In this document: one piece after another, positions 42,072-51,907 of the stretch
How positions within the stretch are numbered: position 1 is the first letter of the stretch
Layout of the letters: the number at the start of each line of letters is the position of its first letter
Assembly (NCBI GenBank): GCA_964574815.1
Contig: CAZNPL010000012.1
Location: 78,256-142,255, forward strand
Source: CAZNPL01 sp964574815
Lineage (GTDB): Bacteria > Planctomycetota > Phycisphaerae > UBA1845
Length of the DNA stretch: 64,000 nucleotides
Reading direction: 5' to 3'
Notes under the pieces: generated by a model
The model's database searches: none
Seen by the model: only the letters and a program-made list of their open reading frames with translations
What the model was told of the DNA's origin: nothing
Position numbers and translations under genes: made by a program

Positions 42072-45000
42072 TCACAATCCCTCGATTGTCACATCGGCGC
42101 TCTGGCTGACGTAGACGGTGAAGTCTTCCGTGGCGAAGCGCCATTCCGGGTAGTAGGGGCGGAGGCCTCGAAGCGCCAGGCCGATCTTGACGGTCTTGAT
42201 CACGTCGGGTTCATAACCCTGTTCTTCGAGGAATGCGTACGCCAGTCCAAGGGCTTCGTCTCGCGAGACGGGCAGGTATGTTTCGGCCCGGTCGAGCCAG
42301 GAGGCTTCCTTGAACCGCCCCTCCTCGGCGTCGACCAGTACAACGATCGTGGCCGCCTTACCAAAGAACGGTACGCTGTAATAGTCGGCGCCGCGTGCAT
42401 TGGTGACGAACAGCGGTTCGCCGGCGCGGGTCGTCGCGAAGAGTTCGGCGAACTGCGGGTCGTAGGGGATCAGTTCGTCCGTGACGCCGGCGACGGCTGC
42501 AGTGGTCACGCACTGGTTGGCCGCTGCCGTCAACGCCGCGGAGGGGTCGTCCGAGTTGCGCGCCCACCACGTCAGGGTTCGATCACTTTCATCAAACCGC
42601 GCCGGCGACGTGACGAACGCTACATCGGTTTCCTCCACCGAATCCGGCGGCTCGCAGATGGCCACGAACTCACCGTCGTAGGAGTCGCCCGTAGCCAGCG
42701 GGAGGTAATAGGTCGCGAGGAACTCGTCCACCGTCTTGTAGCTGTTTTCGCCGATGCCGGCCGGTACCGGGTCGTTGAGCCAGAAGCCGTAGACCTCGAG
42801 ATCGGGCGGGAGGGGATAGGCGTTTTCGCTGGTGTGGATGCCGCGGACGACCATCCAGTTGCTGTAATCGCCGAAGGCCGGAATGATGCCGGGGACGTGG
42901 AGGGGATAGCCTTCCTCGTGTCCGCCGTAAGTTCCGACCGGATAGCTGATCCACTGGGCGATTTGCTTGATGAGGACGGCGCCGTCGGTGTTGTGCGGGC
43001 GGGTGAAGTTGTATCCGTACTGGGAGTAGGGCAGCGGCCGGTTGTCCTGGACGACGTGCCACATGCCCATCACGTCGAGGACGTTGAGGCCGGGCGTCTC
43101 GTTGTAGATCACGCCGTAGTCGAAGAGATCCTGCTGGCTGTCGAAGAGCAGAGGTGGCGTGGGGTGTACGGTGCTGTCCCACCAGATGTAGTTGAGGGTC
43201 ATCTGGGCGACGGCGGGGCCGGCGTTCTTGTTCACATCGGGGCCTTCGGCGTCGTACATCGGGAAGTCGGAGAGATTGAGGTAGTACTCGTCGAGGATCA
43301 GGTCGAGATGGATGTTCTCGTTGTTAATGTCGTCTTGCGTCACAACGTGGTCGGTGACGTTGATGGCGGTTGCGTCGTCGGTGGCGATGTAGCGGAGCGT
43401 ATGACCGGCGTCGATGTCGGTGCCTGGCTCGAGGGTGAGGCTGTAGTAGTTGTCGGTGGTGGCGGCCGGCCAGCTCGCCGAGGTGGTGAGGTTTTGGACG
43501 TTCACGGTGAGATTGAGGACGGACTGGACCATTTCGGCGTCGTACCAGCACTCGCCGTCCAACAGTGTGGGGCCGGGCGTCCAGGCGGCCTGCATGGCGT
43601 CGTGGGCGTTAAGGATTCCCCAGCCGTAGTAGATGTCGTAGCCGGTTGCGCCGCGGTCCATGCAGTTGTCGTTCATAATCTGGCCGACCTCGGCGGCGGT
43701 CAGGGTGTCGTCGACCGTGAGGATCATGGCGGCGACGCCGGCGGCGTAGGGGGAAGAGTAGGAGGTACCGTCGACGGAGGCGTAGTCACCGCCGTAGTAG
43801 CCGGCTGAGCCGGTGCGGTCCGTTGTCCAGATCTGCTGGCCTGGGGCCACGAAGGCGAGGCCGCTGCCGTAGGTGCTGAAGTAGGCTCGGTTGCCGTAGC
43901 GGTTGATTGCTCCGACGGCGTTGACGGTCGAGAGGCTGGCCGGGTAGCCGATTCCGCTGCCCCCGCTGTTTCCGGATGATGCGAAATGGACGATGCCCGC
44001 GTCGTACAACTGCTGGTATTTGCTGGTGATCGAGCTGTTGGGGCCGAAGCCGCTGCTGCAGTTGGTGACGCGGGCGCCGATGGTCTGGGCCCAGTTGAGG
44101 GCGTTGACGAACCAGTTGATGTAGAAGTAGCCGCTGCCGTCGCAGGGGACGTTTGAGATCGAGTACTTGGCGGAGGCGACTTTGGTATCGGGCGCGATGC
44201 CGACCACGCCGAGTCCGTTGTTGATGATTGCCGAGGTGCAGCCGGCGACGGTGGTCCCGTGGTTGTCACACTGGTTTCCGGGTCCACCGTCGGTTCCCGC
44301 GCTGGTGAAGTCGTGCCCGGCGATCTGGTTGATGTCGGGATGATCCTGCTGGACGCCGTCGTCGAGAATGACAGTGATGATGGCCGGGTCGCCGGTGTTG
44401 ATGTCCCATGCTTCGGGGCCGTCCATGTCCATGTCAACGGTGCCCCCGCTCTGGCCGGTGTTGTGGAGTCCCCAGAGGCTGGGGAAGTAGGGGTCATCGG
44501 GAATCAGGTTTTTGCGCGCGGTCATGATCATATCGGGTTCGGCGAATTTGGTTTCCGGCAGTTCGGCGAGCCGGTTGGCCATCGCCAGGACTTTGAAGCC
44601 GTCGCGTGACGCGGAGCGGATTCGATAGACGCCGGGCATCCCGGCCCAGTCGCGTTCTTCGACGCGTCCGACGCCCATCTCGGCGAGGATGGCCTCGGCC
44701 TTGGCTGGGGCGACGTCGTCGTTGAATGCAACGTGAAGATGGGGGGAGATCAGGACCTCTCGGCTGTCATTGGAGGAGAACACCGGGGTCGCGAACTCGA
44801 CTGCGGGTTCGAGGGCGACTGCGGCGACGGTGTTGCGGACCGCCCGCGTGTCTGGGAGGTCGGCCTTGCACATGGAGAGATTTGGCACGGGCGATTGGAC
44901 CACCGACTCGGAGGTGATACCGTGTCGGGCGAGGCTGGTCGTGAGCGAGCCCACCGTTTGAGTGAGCGTGGTCGCCTCGAACACGCCGATACGGTCCTTG

Positions 45001-45143
45001 TCGCGCGTCAACGGGATCTGCTCATCGAAGTAGTAGTAATAGAATTCGCTACCCTCCGCGTTTTGAGCTAGCGCGGGCGTTACGGACGCGAGCAGCAGCA
45101 CCGATACGAGAACGGCTTGTGCGAGAATCGTCTGTACCTTCAT
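42072..45143 (-). CDS. large secreted subtilisin-like (S8) protease with a C39-like C-terminal region
   Basis: 1023 residues from ATG 45141-45143, preceded by AGGAGG; the frame is open upstream. Signal peptide about 1-27 (VLVSVLLLASVTPALAQ). A prodomain-like region (about 110-215, SPHLHVAFNDDVAPAKAEAI) precedes the S8 domain, about 225-530, with Asp in VILDDGVQQDHP, His in NHGTTVAG, Asn in FASSGNSGG and Ser in GTSYSSPYAAGV. Residues about 560-660 form a beta domain. A following region starting DFPMYDAEGPDVNKNAGPAV resembles C39-type peptidases but has Ala where the catalytic Cys is expected. It is likely exported; substrate unknown. It lies convergent to the graspetide cluster and could be its target or maturation protease (inference). 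Confidence 0.82.
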   Translation of the reverse strand: MKVQTILAQAVLVSVLLLASVTPALAQNAEGSEFYYYYFDEQIPLTRDKDRIGVFEATTLTQTVGSLTTSLARHGITSESVVQSPVPNLSMCKADLPDTRAVRNTVAAVALEPAVEFATPVFSSNDSREVLISPHLHVAFNDDVAPAKAEAILAEMGVGRVEERDWAGMPGVYRIRSASRDGFKVLAMANRLAELPETKFAEPDMIMTARKNLIPDDPYFPSLWGLHNTGQSGGTVDMDMDGPEAWDINTGDPAIITVILDDGVQQDHPDINQIAGHDFTSAGTDGGPGNQCDNHGTTVAGCTSAIINNGLGVVGIAPDTKVASAKYSISNVPCDGSGYFYINWFVNALNWAQTIGARVTNCSSGFGPNSSITSKYQQLYDAGIVHFASSGNSGGSGIGYPASLSTVNAVGAINRYGNRAYFSTYGSGLAFVAPGQQIWTTDRTGSAGYYGGDYASVDGTSYSSPYAAGVAAMILTVDDTLTAAEVGQIMNDNCMDRGATGYDIYYGWGILNAHDAMQAAWTPGPTLLDGECWYDAEMVQSVLNLTVNVQNLTTSASWPAATTDNYYSLTLEPGTDIDAGHTLRYIATDDATAINVTDHVVTQDDINNENIHLDLILDEYYLNLSDFPMYDAEGPDVNKNAGPAVAQMTLNYIWWDSTVHPTPPLLFDSQQDLFDYGVIYNETPGLNVLDVMGMWHVVQDNRPLPYSQYGYNFTRPHNTDGAVLIKQIAQWISYPVGTYGGHEEGYPLHVPGIIPAFGDYSNWMVVRGIHTSENAYPLPPDLEVYGFWLNDPVPAGIGENSYKTVDEFLATYYLPLATGDSYDGEFVAICEPPDSVEETDVAFVTSPARFDESDRTLTWWARNSDDPSAALTAAANQCVTTAAVAGVTDELIPYDPQFAELFATTRAGEPLFVTNARGADYYSVPFFGKAATIVVLVDAEEGRFKEASWLDRAETYLPVSRDEALGLAYAFLEEQGYEPDVIKTVKIGLALRGLRPYYPEWRFATEDFTVYVSQSADVTIEGL

Positions 45144-45498
45144 GGTTCGCCTCCTGTTTTGTGGGTGTTTGAGCGCACTGGTTCTTCGTTCGCGAAAGTG
45201 GTGCGCGATGGGATCTTGCAGGGACAGGCGGAGCGGGGTCCGAGATGGGGCTCGCACCCTGGTTCGAAGCGAATGATGCGCCGCTCGCCGGTCGGACCAC
45301 ATGGTGTCGGAGGTGGCCGGTCGCCCGCCGGAACCTGAACGTGTCCTCCGATCACGGGAGTGTAGCAGGCCAGGCTTCCGAACGCAAGCACTTGCGGTTC
45401 AAGAGGTCGCGGAGACAACCGCGGGCATCCAACGAAAACGCCCGCGAACGTGTGTCCGCGGGCGTTTTCGTTTCTTTGCGTACAGCGTTACGGATTGT
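45144..45498. other. spacer between the protease and lipoprotein genes
   Basis: About 350 bases with no gene apart from a strong terminator at 45431-45472. Confidence 0.5.
45431..45472 (-). terminator. 16-base perfect hairpin terminator of the lipoprotein gene
   Basis: AACGAAAACGCCCGCG (45431-45446), loop of 10, CGCGGGCGTTTTCGTT (45457-45472). It lies just past the stop of the minus-strand lipoprotein gene; U-rich ends on both strands allow bidirectional action. Confidence 0.85.
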
Positions 45499-47283
45499 TT
45501 ACGACTCCTGGAAGAAGTCGCCGTCCGCGTTATTTGCGAACGTATTGCTCGTCTCGATATCGGCGTTGAGGTTGCAGTCTTCGTCAGCGTAGATGCCCCA
45601 GGTCTCGCTGTTTTCGATCGTGCAGTCGGTCACGTCAATCGTGACCGGGCTGCTGGAGCTGCCGTCCAGTTTCAGGTTCGCGTTCCAGTATCCGCCGCCG
45701 TATTCGATGGTCACAAACGCGAGTTGGTTGTTCGGCGAGTTGGATTGGTAGTACCGAAGACCAGCCCAATAGCCGGCGGTCTGCTCGACACCTGTCAGGA
45801 CAATCGGATTGGCCGCGGTTCCGACCGCCGCCAACGAGCCGTCATCCCAGACGGTCATGCCGTTGCCGGATTCAAAGACCAATGTTACGCCAGGGTCGAG
45901 GGTTAAGGTGGCCGACACGCCGACATCGCCGGAAATCAGATAATCGGCGTCGATACCGGGCCAGCTAATGTCCATGTCGATCGTATCGCCCATGATTCGC
46001 ACGACATCTTCGACGTTGCCCGCATAGGTGGTCGAATCGTCGAGGTAGCCTGCGTCGTTGGGGGTGGCGTTGACCGCGCCCAGGGTATTGGCCGTGATGG
46101 TGTTGTTGGCGAATTCTTCGATGGCCGATTCATTGAGAGACAAGCCGTATTCGCCGCTGTTGCGCAGCGTTGTGTTGGTGATGCGCACTCTGGCCGGAGC
46201 GGTGCTGCTACCGTCCAGGTACAGATTCGCTTCCCAGTAGCCGCCACCGTATTCAATGATGACGTGGTCGATTCGGTTCCGGGTGGCGTTGGACTGATAG
46301 AACCGCAGGCCGGCCCAGAAGCCCGCAGTCTGCTCTTCGCCGGTCAACACGATCGGATCTTCGGTGGTGCCGGCCGCCACCAGCGAGCCGTCGCTCCATA
46401 CGGTCATGCCGTTGCCGGATTCAAAGACGAGGCTGGCGCCGGGGTCGAGCGTGAACTCGGCCGAGACGCCGATGTCGCCGGTGATCAGGTAATCGGCGTC
46501 GATTCCCGGCCAGCCGATGGCCTTGTCGATGGTACCGCCCGCGACCTCGACGATGTCCTGGTCGTTGCCGGCGTACGTGGAGGTGTCGTCGAGGTAGCCG
46601 GCGTCGTTGGGCGTGGTGGTGGCGGCCCCGAGTTGGTTGCCCGTCATCGTGTTCCCGCTGAACTCGTCGGCAGCGGCGTTGTTGAGGCGCAGGCCGAACG
46701 TTTCGCTTTGGCGGAGCGTGCAGTCGTTGATGGCGACGCGGGCGGGGGAGCTGCTGCTGCCGTCGAGAACGAGGTTGGCATCCCAGTAACCGCCGCCGTA
46801 TTCGATGGTGACGTTCTCCAGCCGATTGGTGGTGGAGTTGGATTGGTAGAAACGCAAGCCATCCCAATAGCCGCGGATCATTTCCTGGCCGGTGAGCACG
46901 ATCGGGTCGTCGGCGGTTCCGACCGCGGACAGCCGGCCCGACGCCCAGACGGTCATTCCCGTTTCCTGGGCGAATTTCAGGGTGACGCCGGGATCGAGGG
47001 TGAGGGTGACGCCGTCGACCGAGATGTCGGACTCGACGTTATAGCAGCCGGCGGGGATCGTGGTGTCGGTATCGAGGGTTGCGGTGAAGGGGACGCAGAC
47101 TTGCGGCGTTCCGTTGTCGTTTTGGTTGTCATTCACGTTGTCGTTGGCGTTGTCGTTTCCATTGTCATTGGCATTCCCGTTGCTCGGCGGGACGACGCAG
47201 CCCGTGTAGGCGGCCATGAAGATGGCGGCGGTCGCAACCGTGAGCCACTTCCCAAACAGCATGCTCTTTCGGATCCTTTTCAT
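45499..47283 (-). CDS. beta-helix lipoprotein with three large repeats and an Asn/Asp linker
   Basis: 594 residues from ATG 47281-47283. The signal ends in a lipobox (AAYTGC, Cys about 29). A linker NGNANDNGNDNANDN with further ND units follows, a feature of planctomycete surface lipoproteins. Three repeats of about 150-170 residues follow, each with LDPG(V/A)(T/S)L.F, GNGMTVW or TGMTVW, DPIVLTG.E or NPIVLTGVE, GLR(F/Y)YQSN and TIEYGGGYW.ANL.LDGSSS.P motifs, giving a right-handed parallel beta-helix. The repeat units are well conserved in sequence, consistent with internal duplication. No catalytic site is visible. Function unknown; probably an outer-membrane-anchored binding or structural protein. 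A strong terminator follows the stop. Confidence 0.78.
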   Translation of the reverse strand: MKRIRKSMLFGKWLTVATAAIFMAAYTGCVVPPSNGNANDNGNDNANDNVNDNQNDNGTPQVCVPFTATLDTDTTIPAGCYNVESDISVDGVTLTLDPGVTLKFAQETGMTVWASGRLSAVGTADDPIVLTGQEMIRGYWDGLRFYQSNSTTNRLENVTIEYGGGYWDANLVLDGSSSSPARVAINDCTLRQSETFGLRLNNAAADEFSGNTMTGNQLGAATTTPNDAGYLDDTSTYAGNDQDIVEVAGGTIDKAIGWPGIDADYLITGDIGVSAEFTLDPGASLVFESGNGMTVWSDGSLVAAGTTEDPIVLTGEEQTAGFWAGLRFYQSNATRNRIDHVIIEYGGGYWEANLYLDGSSTAPARVRITNTTLRNSGEYGLSLNESAIEEFANNTITANTLGAVNATPNDAGYLDDSTTYAGNVEDVVRIMGDTIDMDISWPGIDADYLISGDVGVSATLTLDPGVTLVFESGNGMTVWDDGSLAAVGTAANPIVLTGVEQTAGYWAGLRYYQSNSPNNQLAFVTIEYGGGYWNANLKLDGSSSSPVTIDVTDCTIENSETWGIYADEDCNLNADIETSNTFANNADGDFFQES

Positions 47284-47852
47284 CGTTGCGTTCTCCTTAT
47301 GTGACGAGTGCGGCCGATGCGGGCAGGGACCGCTGGTGGGACGCCATAGTAACGCGTTGCGGCTTCCTTACCGCACGCGGCAGGCGGCGTATGGCATAAC
47401 CCCGCTGATCATCAAGCCGGGCTGGCCTCACGTCGTCCGCGCCCACTCCGTACCCACACCAGCCCGATTGTGCCGGAGTGTAACGGTTTCGGCGCGGGTG
47501 GACAACCGTTTATGGGCTGCGTTGTTGGAGCGGAGTGGTTACCCCTGTGGGCGGGTTGATCGAGCGGGCGTTTTCGGGGCGGCGGGATTGAGGGCCTTCT
47601 CGCGGCTCGTCAGGAGCCTCGCCCTCGCTGGGAGCGTGAAGCTGTGATTGGGCGCCGATCGCGTCGCGCATCCGTTTGACGATGGGGGGATGGGGCGGGC
47701 GTTTGCGGCGGGCTGTTGCTCGCCCACTGCTCAAGAGCTTGCTGTTACCCTCAAGAGCAGTGGCACACCCGTTCGCCTTGACGTGACCGGGCGAACCTGC
47801 ACAAATGCCGCCCTCGTTTGGGCTGGGATAACGCTGGACCGTGAGGGTGGCG
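47284..47852. other. spacer before the hydrolase gene
   Basis: No gene. It contains a GGCTCGTCAGGAGCCTCG repeat (47604-47627) and an AAGAGCAGTGGCACAC run at 47754 that also occurs near 20669. Confidence 0.5.
47604..47627. repeat. GGCTCGGCGGGAGCCTCG dispersed repeat, copy 4
   Basis: GGCTCGTCAGGAGCCTCGCC followed by CTCG. On the minus strand it encodes a GEAPDEP-like peptide. Confidence 0.6.
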
Positions 47853-48635
47853 ATGGCGGCTGGTGACCGGCTTTTCTACTTTCCTACGCGGCATGTGTAC
47901 GGCCGGCCCGAGACGTACGGGCTGGCGTACGAGTCGGTCCGATTCCCGAGCGCCGACGGCGTGTCGCTGCACGGCTGGTTTTTTCCGGCGGAGGGGGAGG
48001 CGGCCGGCACCGTGGTGCACTGCCATGGGAACGCCGGGAACATCACGGGGCATTTCGAGCACGTTCGGTGGCTTCCGGCTCAGGGCTGGAACGTTTTCTG
48101 TTTCGACTATCGGGGATACGGGGAATCAGCGGGTCAGCCGACGCGGGCGGGCACGATCGCGGACGCCGGAGCGGCGATCGGGTACGTCTGCGGGCGATCG
48201 GACGTTGACGCGGGGCGGGTGGTGTTGCTGGGGCAGTCACTGGGCGGCGCGATCGGGATTGTCGTGGCGGCGCGAACGCCTTCGGTTCGGGCGGTTGCGG
48301 TCGAAGGTGCTTTCAGTAATTACCGCGTCGAGGCGCACTTCGTCGGGCGGCAGAATCTTCTGTTGGCGCCGCTGGCCGGTCCGCTGTCGCGCATGCTTGT
48401 CTCGGACGGAGACGACCCGATCGATTGGGTGGGGAAGATCGCGCCGCGGCCAACGTTGTTTGTTTGTGGTACGAACGATCGGATCGTCGACCATCGCCAG
48501 ACGATCGCGCTGCACGAGGCAGCGGGCGAACCCAAGGAGCTTGTCGTGATCGAGGGCGGGGGGCACACCGATTCGATGTCGCGGCCGGAAGGCCGGGAGC
48601 GGTTTCTTCAATTCTTCGAGCGCAGCTTGACTTAG
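47853..48635 (+). CDS. alpha/beta hydrolase (BEM46/YqkD-like)
   Basis: 260 residues from ATG 47853, with GAGG six bases upstream; GTG 47841 is an alternative. The start LFYFPTRHVYGRPETYGLAY is typical of the family. Oxyanion HCHGNAGN near 57, nucleophile GQSLGGA with Ser near 130, acid Asp in GTNDRIVDH near 206 and His in EGGGHTDS near 234 complete the triad. No signal peptide is present. Members are serine hydrolases (esterase or lipase-like) with mostly unknown substrates. It stands alone in a repeat-containing area. Confidence 0.85.
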   Translation: MAAGDRLFYFPTRHVYGRPETYGLAYESVRFPSADGVSLHGWFFPAEGEAAGTVVHCHGNAGNITGHFEHVRWLPAQGWNVFCFDYRGYGESAGQPTRAGTIADAGAAIGYVCGRSDVDAGRVVLLGQSLGGAIGIVVAARTPSVRAVAVEGAFSNYRVEAHFVGRQNLLLAPLAGPLSRMLVSDGDDPIDWVGKIAPRPTLFVCGTNDRIVDHRQTIALHEAAGEPKELVVIEGGGHTDSMSRPEGRERFLQFFERSLT

Positions 48636-48901
48636 CTTTGGGTTTGGTTCGGTCGCCCGACGATTTCCAGTCTTTTCCTTGCCTCGGGCCTGGGGCGTCC
48701 TATAGTCCTGCTGTCGTGATCGTCCTGTTAAAGCGGTAGTTACTGGACGGCGCTTCTGACGTTTCGGGTCGGTACACACTCGAATTATCACAAGGCTCTT
48801 CTCACCACGCGCGCGTCATTTCTACGGACACGTTTGGGGAGGCGTGTGGTGTAACACTGTATATGTCAACAGGTTAGGTCCAGATTCGATGGAGAGTGCT
48901 C

Positions 48902-50470
48902 ATGTTTGATTCACGTCGTGGATGCTGTTTGGGGGCGGTTGTCTGGCTCGCGTTAGCGGTTGTCGTGTGGGGGCAGGAGGCGCGGATTTTCTGGGTTCCC
49001 CTGGGGGATGACCCGGTGAACTATGCGTCGGGCACCACCGTCGTACCGGCGGCACCGGGCGAAATCATACCGATGGCGATTTACCTTCAGGGTTTGGGCG
49101 GGAACGACCTGCTTTCGTCCGGTGTTCAGACTTGGGTCGAGTCGGTCGGGACACCGAGCGGCTCGGGGTCTGCCGGGGGAGGCGTCGAAGTATTCGACTG
49201 CACCATCGCAGAGCGCCGCGGTATCTGGGTCGACAAGACTCGCCCCGACTACGCGGGGTTCAACACCACCGTACTTTCGAATCTCGACTGCCCGAACGAC
49301 GGCACCCCACCGTACACGTTTACTTGGACGTTGCTGAACGTTCAGACTCAACCTGTCAACGAGACGATTCCTGCCGCGCCGGATGGTGCTTACTTCGGGC
49401 AGGTTCATTTCGAGATGTCGCCCGACGCCCACGGGCGGTTCGTGATTGATTACCTCGATGCGGAAGAGTTTCCCGAGCGCGGCACATACGTCGTGAGAGC
49501 CGAAGAGGGGGAGCAGATCGTACTTTCCAGAATCCTGGATGTGCTGGTATTTGACGTGGCGTGCGACGAACCGTGTGGGGCCTGCTGCACGGTCGACGGG
49601 TGTGCGAACGTCACCGAGTCGGAGTGCGCCGCACAAGGCGGCCTGTTTGCCGGGGTGGACATCCTCTGCGCCGGGTCGGACTGTAACGGGACAACCTTCG
49701 ATGATACGTGCGACGTGCTGGAGGGGGTCAGCTTCGACTGTGACGGCAACTTCGTACCCGACGAATGCGACCCCGACTGCCAACCCAACGGCACGCCGGA
49801 CGCGTGCGATATTGCGGACGGCACCAGCGACGACTGCGACGGCAATCTCGTTCCGGACGAGTGCGATCCCGACTGCCAGCCCAACGGAACACCCGATGCG
49901 TGCGACATCGCGGATGGGACGAGCGATGACTGCAACGCGAATGGATTGCCCGACGAGTGCGATCTTGCCGATGGCACCAGTCTCGACTGCAACTTCAACC
50001 TCGTTCCGGACGAGTGCGACGTTGCCTCCGGCAGCAGCGAGGACTGCAACGCGAATCAGGTTCCGGACGAGTGCGACCTGGATACGATCAGCGCGGACTG
50101 CAACGGAAACGGCGTGCCGGATGAGTGCGATCGGGACTGCAACGATGACGGTGTTGTGGACGAGTGTGCTACAGGCTGTTCCGAGGGTTGCGAGTGTTTC
50201 GACTACGACGCCTGCACGTTCGACGAGTGCGTCGACGGCGTTTGCGTCAACACGCCCAACCCGTACGGCGACGTTGATCGCAATGGTGTGGCCAATTTGA
50301 TCGACATCTTCTGCGTGCTGGACCTGATCGCCGGGATGCCGGCCGAATGCACGCCGGAGAACGGCGATGTCCACCCGTGCACGGGCGACGGGGCGATCAA
50401 CCTGCTTGACGCGTTTGCGGTTCTGGATGCGGCGATCGGCGAGGACGCGTGCTGCGGAGGTGGGGCGTAG
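48902..50470 (+). CDS. secreted protein with TSP3-like calcium loops and a dockerin-like end
   Basis: 522 residues from ATG 48902, with GGAGAG before it; a GTG at 48896 is in frame. Signal peptide about 1-27 (GAVVWLALAVVVWGQ). An N-terminal cohesin/beta-sandwich-like domain (about 30-210) starts AARIFWVPLG/PVNYASGTT-like and includes IPMAIYLQGLGGND. A Cys-rich linker (CDEPCGACCTVDGCANVTE) then leads to about eight DC(D/N)xNxxPDECD calcium loops with linkers such as IADGTSDDCDGN (between 270 and 420). The end has CECFDYDACTFDECVDGVC and the two dockerin-like halves GDVDRNGVANLIDIFCVLD and DGAINLLDAFAVLDA. The end cassette is shared with two other secreted proteins here. Probably surface or matrix protein; no catalytic domain. 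Confidence 0.78.
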   Translation: MFDSRRGCCLGAVVWLALAVVVWGQEARIFWVPLGDDPVNYASGTTVVPAAPGEIIPMAIYLQGLGGNDLLSSGVQTWVESVGTPSGSGSAGGGVEVFDCTIAERRGIWVDKTRPDYAGFNTTVLSNLDCPNDGTPPYTFTWTLLNVQTQPVNETIPAAPDGAYFGQVHFEMSPDAHGRFVIDYLDAEEFPERGTYVVRAEEGEQIVLSRILDVLVFDVACDEPCGACCTVDGCANVTESECAAQGGLFAGVDILCAGSDCNGTTFDDTCDVLEGVSFDCDGNFVPDECDPDCQPNGTPDACDIADGTSDDCDGNLVPDECDPDCQPNGTPDACDIADGTSDDCNANGLPDECDLADGTSLDCNFNLVPDECDVASGSSEDCNANQVPDECDLDTISADCNGNGVPDECDRDCNDDGVVDECATGCSEGCECFDYDACTFDECVDGVCVNTPNPYGDVDRNGVANLIDIFCVLDLIAGMPAECTPENGDVHPCTGDGAINLLDAFAVLDAAIGEDACCGGGA

Positions 50471-50590
50471 AGGTGTCTGCGATTACGGTTATTCGCAAGA
50501 AGCGTGAAGTTGTTCGTCGAAGCGGCGGAGGCATGTGAGCCGGAGTTAGTTGCGTCGCGGCGTGCGTCTTGATCATCAGTCGGAACGCGA

Positions 50591-51907
50591 TCAGTCTCGT
50601 CGTATGATAAAGACTCGTTTCCAGAGAACGTAAAGGAATCCCAAGGCTGCGAGCATGAGCGTGGAGTATGCTGCGTCGCGTGGGCTGTTCCATGCTATAT
50701 ACACGGCCAGTCCCGACTGGCAGAGGATGAGGATGCCGGCCTGGAGGGGGCCGGCGGGGCAGCGGAAGATGCCGGGGGGCATGGCGGGTTCGCGGAGGCG
50801 GAAGACGACCAGGCTGGCGTAGGTGAGGCCGAACAGAACCGCCGCCGCGAAGAAGTAGATGCCCAGCACCTGCTCGAAGTCGCGGTTCCATACGAGCACG
50901 ACGGATACCACGCCGACGATGATCAGCGCGGGGACGGGAGCCTGGGCCCGCGACATGTGGGCCATGAAGCGAAAGGTGAGCCCGTCTCGGGCCAGTGCGA
51001 ACGTGACCCGGATTGTGGCCAGCACGGTCGAGCTCAGCGCCCCGAGGCAGACGAGCATGGCGACCGCGAGCATGGCGGTCTGGCCAGGGGGCCCAAAGAG
51101 CCGGCGCATGGCCTCTCCCGGTACGAACGGCATACCGGCCATCTCGTCCAGGGGGACCACGCGCATGAGCGCTATGTTGAAAAGAAGGTACACTGCGATA
51201 AGGGAAAGTGCGGAGCCGATCAGCGCCTTGGGGAGGGCGCGGTGCACGTCTCTGATTTCTTCGGCCATCTTGACCGAGTCGGTCGTGCCGCTGTAGGCCC
51301 ACAACGCGGGCAGGGCACCGGCGGCAAAGAGGGGCAAGAGGTTCGAGGCCGTTGCTTTGGTCGGTGTTTCCAGGAGGTCGATGGATTGATCGCCGAAGGC
51401 CAGTCCCACGACGATCACGCCGACGAGTGCGAGCAGCTTGAGGCAGGTGAGGACGTTCTGGAAGCCGGCTCCGGTGCGCAGGCCGGCGGCGTTGACGGCC
51501 GTAACGGCGATGATGGCGGCGGCGCCGAGCGCGCCTGACCAGCGGGCTTGGATTGCGAAGAACTGGCAGCCGAAGTCTCCGAAGGCGGCCGCGATGGTGG
51601 CGGCGCCGCCGCCGACGATGAAGATGGTGTAGGCCCAGCCGAAGAAGAAGGCCACGAACTCGCCGTAGGCTTCGCGCAGGAAGACGTACTCGCCGCCGGC
51701 TTGGGAGAATCGGGTGGCGAGTTCGGCGGTGACCATGCCGGCCATCAGCATGAAGACGCCGCCGAAGAGCCAAGCCAGCAGCACGAGCCAGGGTGTGTCC
51801 AAGGCGTCGGCGACGACGCCGGGCGTTCGGAAGACGCCGGACCCGACGGCGACGCCGATGCCGATGAACCACGCCGTCGGGCCTCCGAGAATCCGTTTGA
51901 GCTGCAT
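50591..51907 (-). CDS. APC-family amino acid/polyamine permease
   Basis: 438 residues from ATG 51905-51907 (MQLKRILGG); TTG 51946 is an in-frame alternative. About twelve membrane segments are predicted by hydrophobicity. TM1 contains the substrate motif GIGVAVGSGVFRTPG, characteristic of the APC superfamily (G-S-G-I/V-F), and TM6 has AYSGTTDSVKMAEEI. It should import or exchange amino acids across the inner membrane, substrate unknown. It resembles the LAT/basic amino acid transporter branch by pattern only. The stop lies 120 bases past a convergent gene. Confidence 0.88.
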   Translation of the reverse strand: MQLKRILGGPTAWFIGIGVAVGSGVFRTPGVVADALDTPWLVLLAWLFGGVFMLMAGMVTAELATRFSQAGGEYVFLREAYGEFVAFFFGWAYTIFIVGGGAATIAAAFGDFGCQFFAIQARWSGALGAAAIIAVTAVNAAGLRTGAGFQNVLTCLKLLALVGVIVVGLAFGDQSIDLLETPTKATASNLLPLFAAGALPALWAYSGTTDSVKMAEEIRDVHRALPKALIGSALSLIAVYLLFNIALMRVVPLDEMAGMPFVPGEAMRRLFGPPGQTAMLAVAMLVCLGALSSTVLATIRVTFALARDGLTFRFMAHMSRAQAPVPALIIVGVVSVVLVWNRDFEQVLGIYFFAAAVLFGLTYASLVVFRLREPAMPPGIFRCPAGPLQAGILILCQSGLAVYIAWNSPRDAAYSTLMLAALGFLYVLWKRVFIIRRD

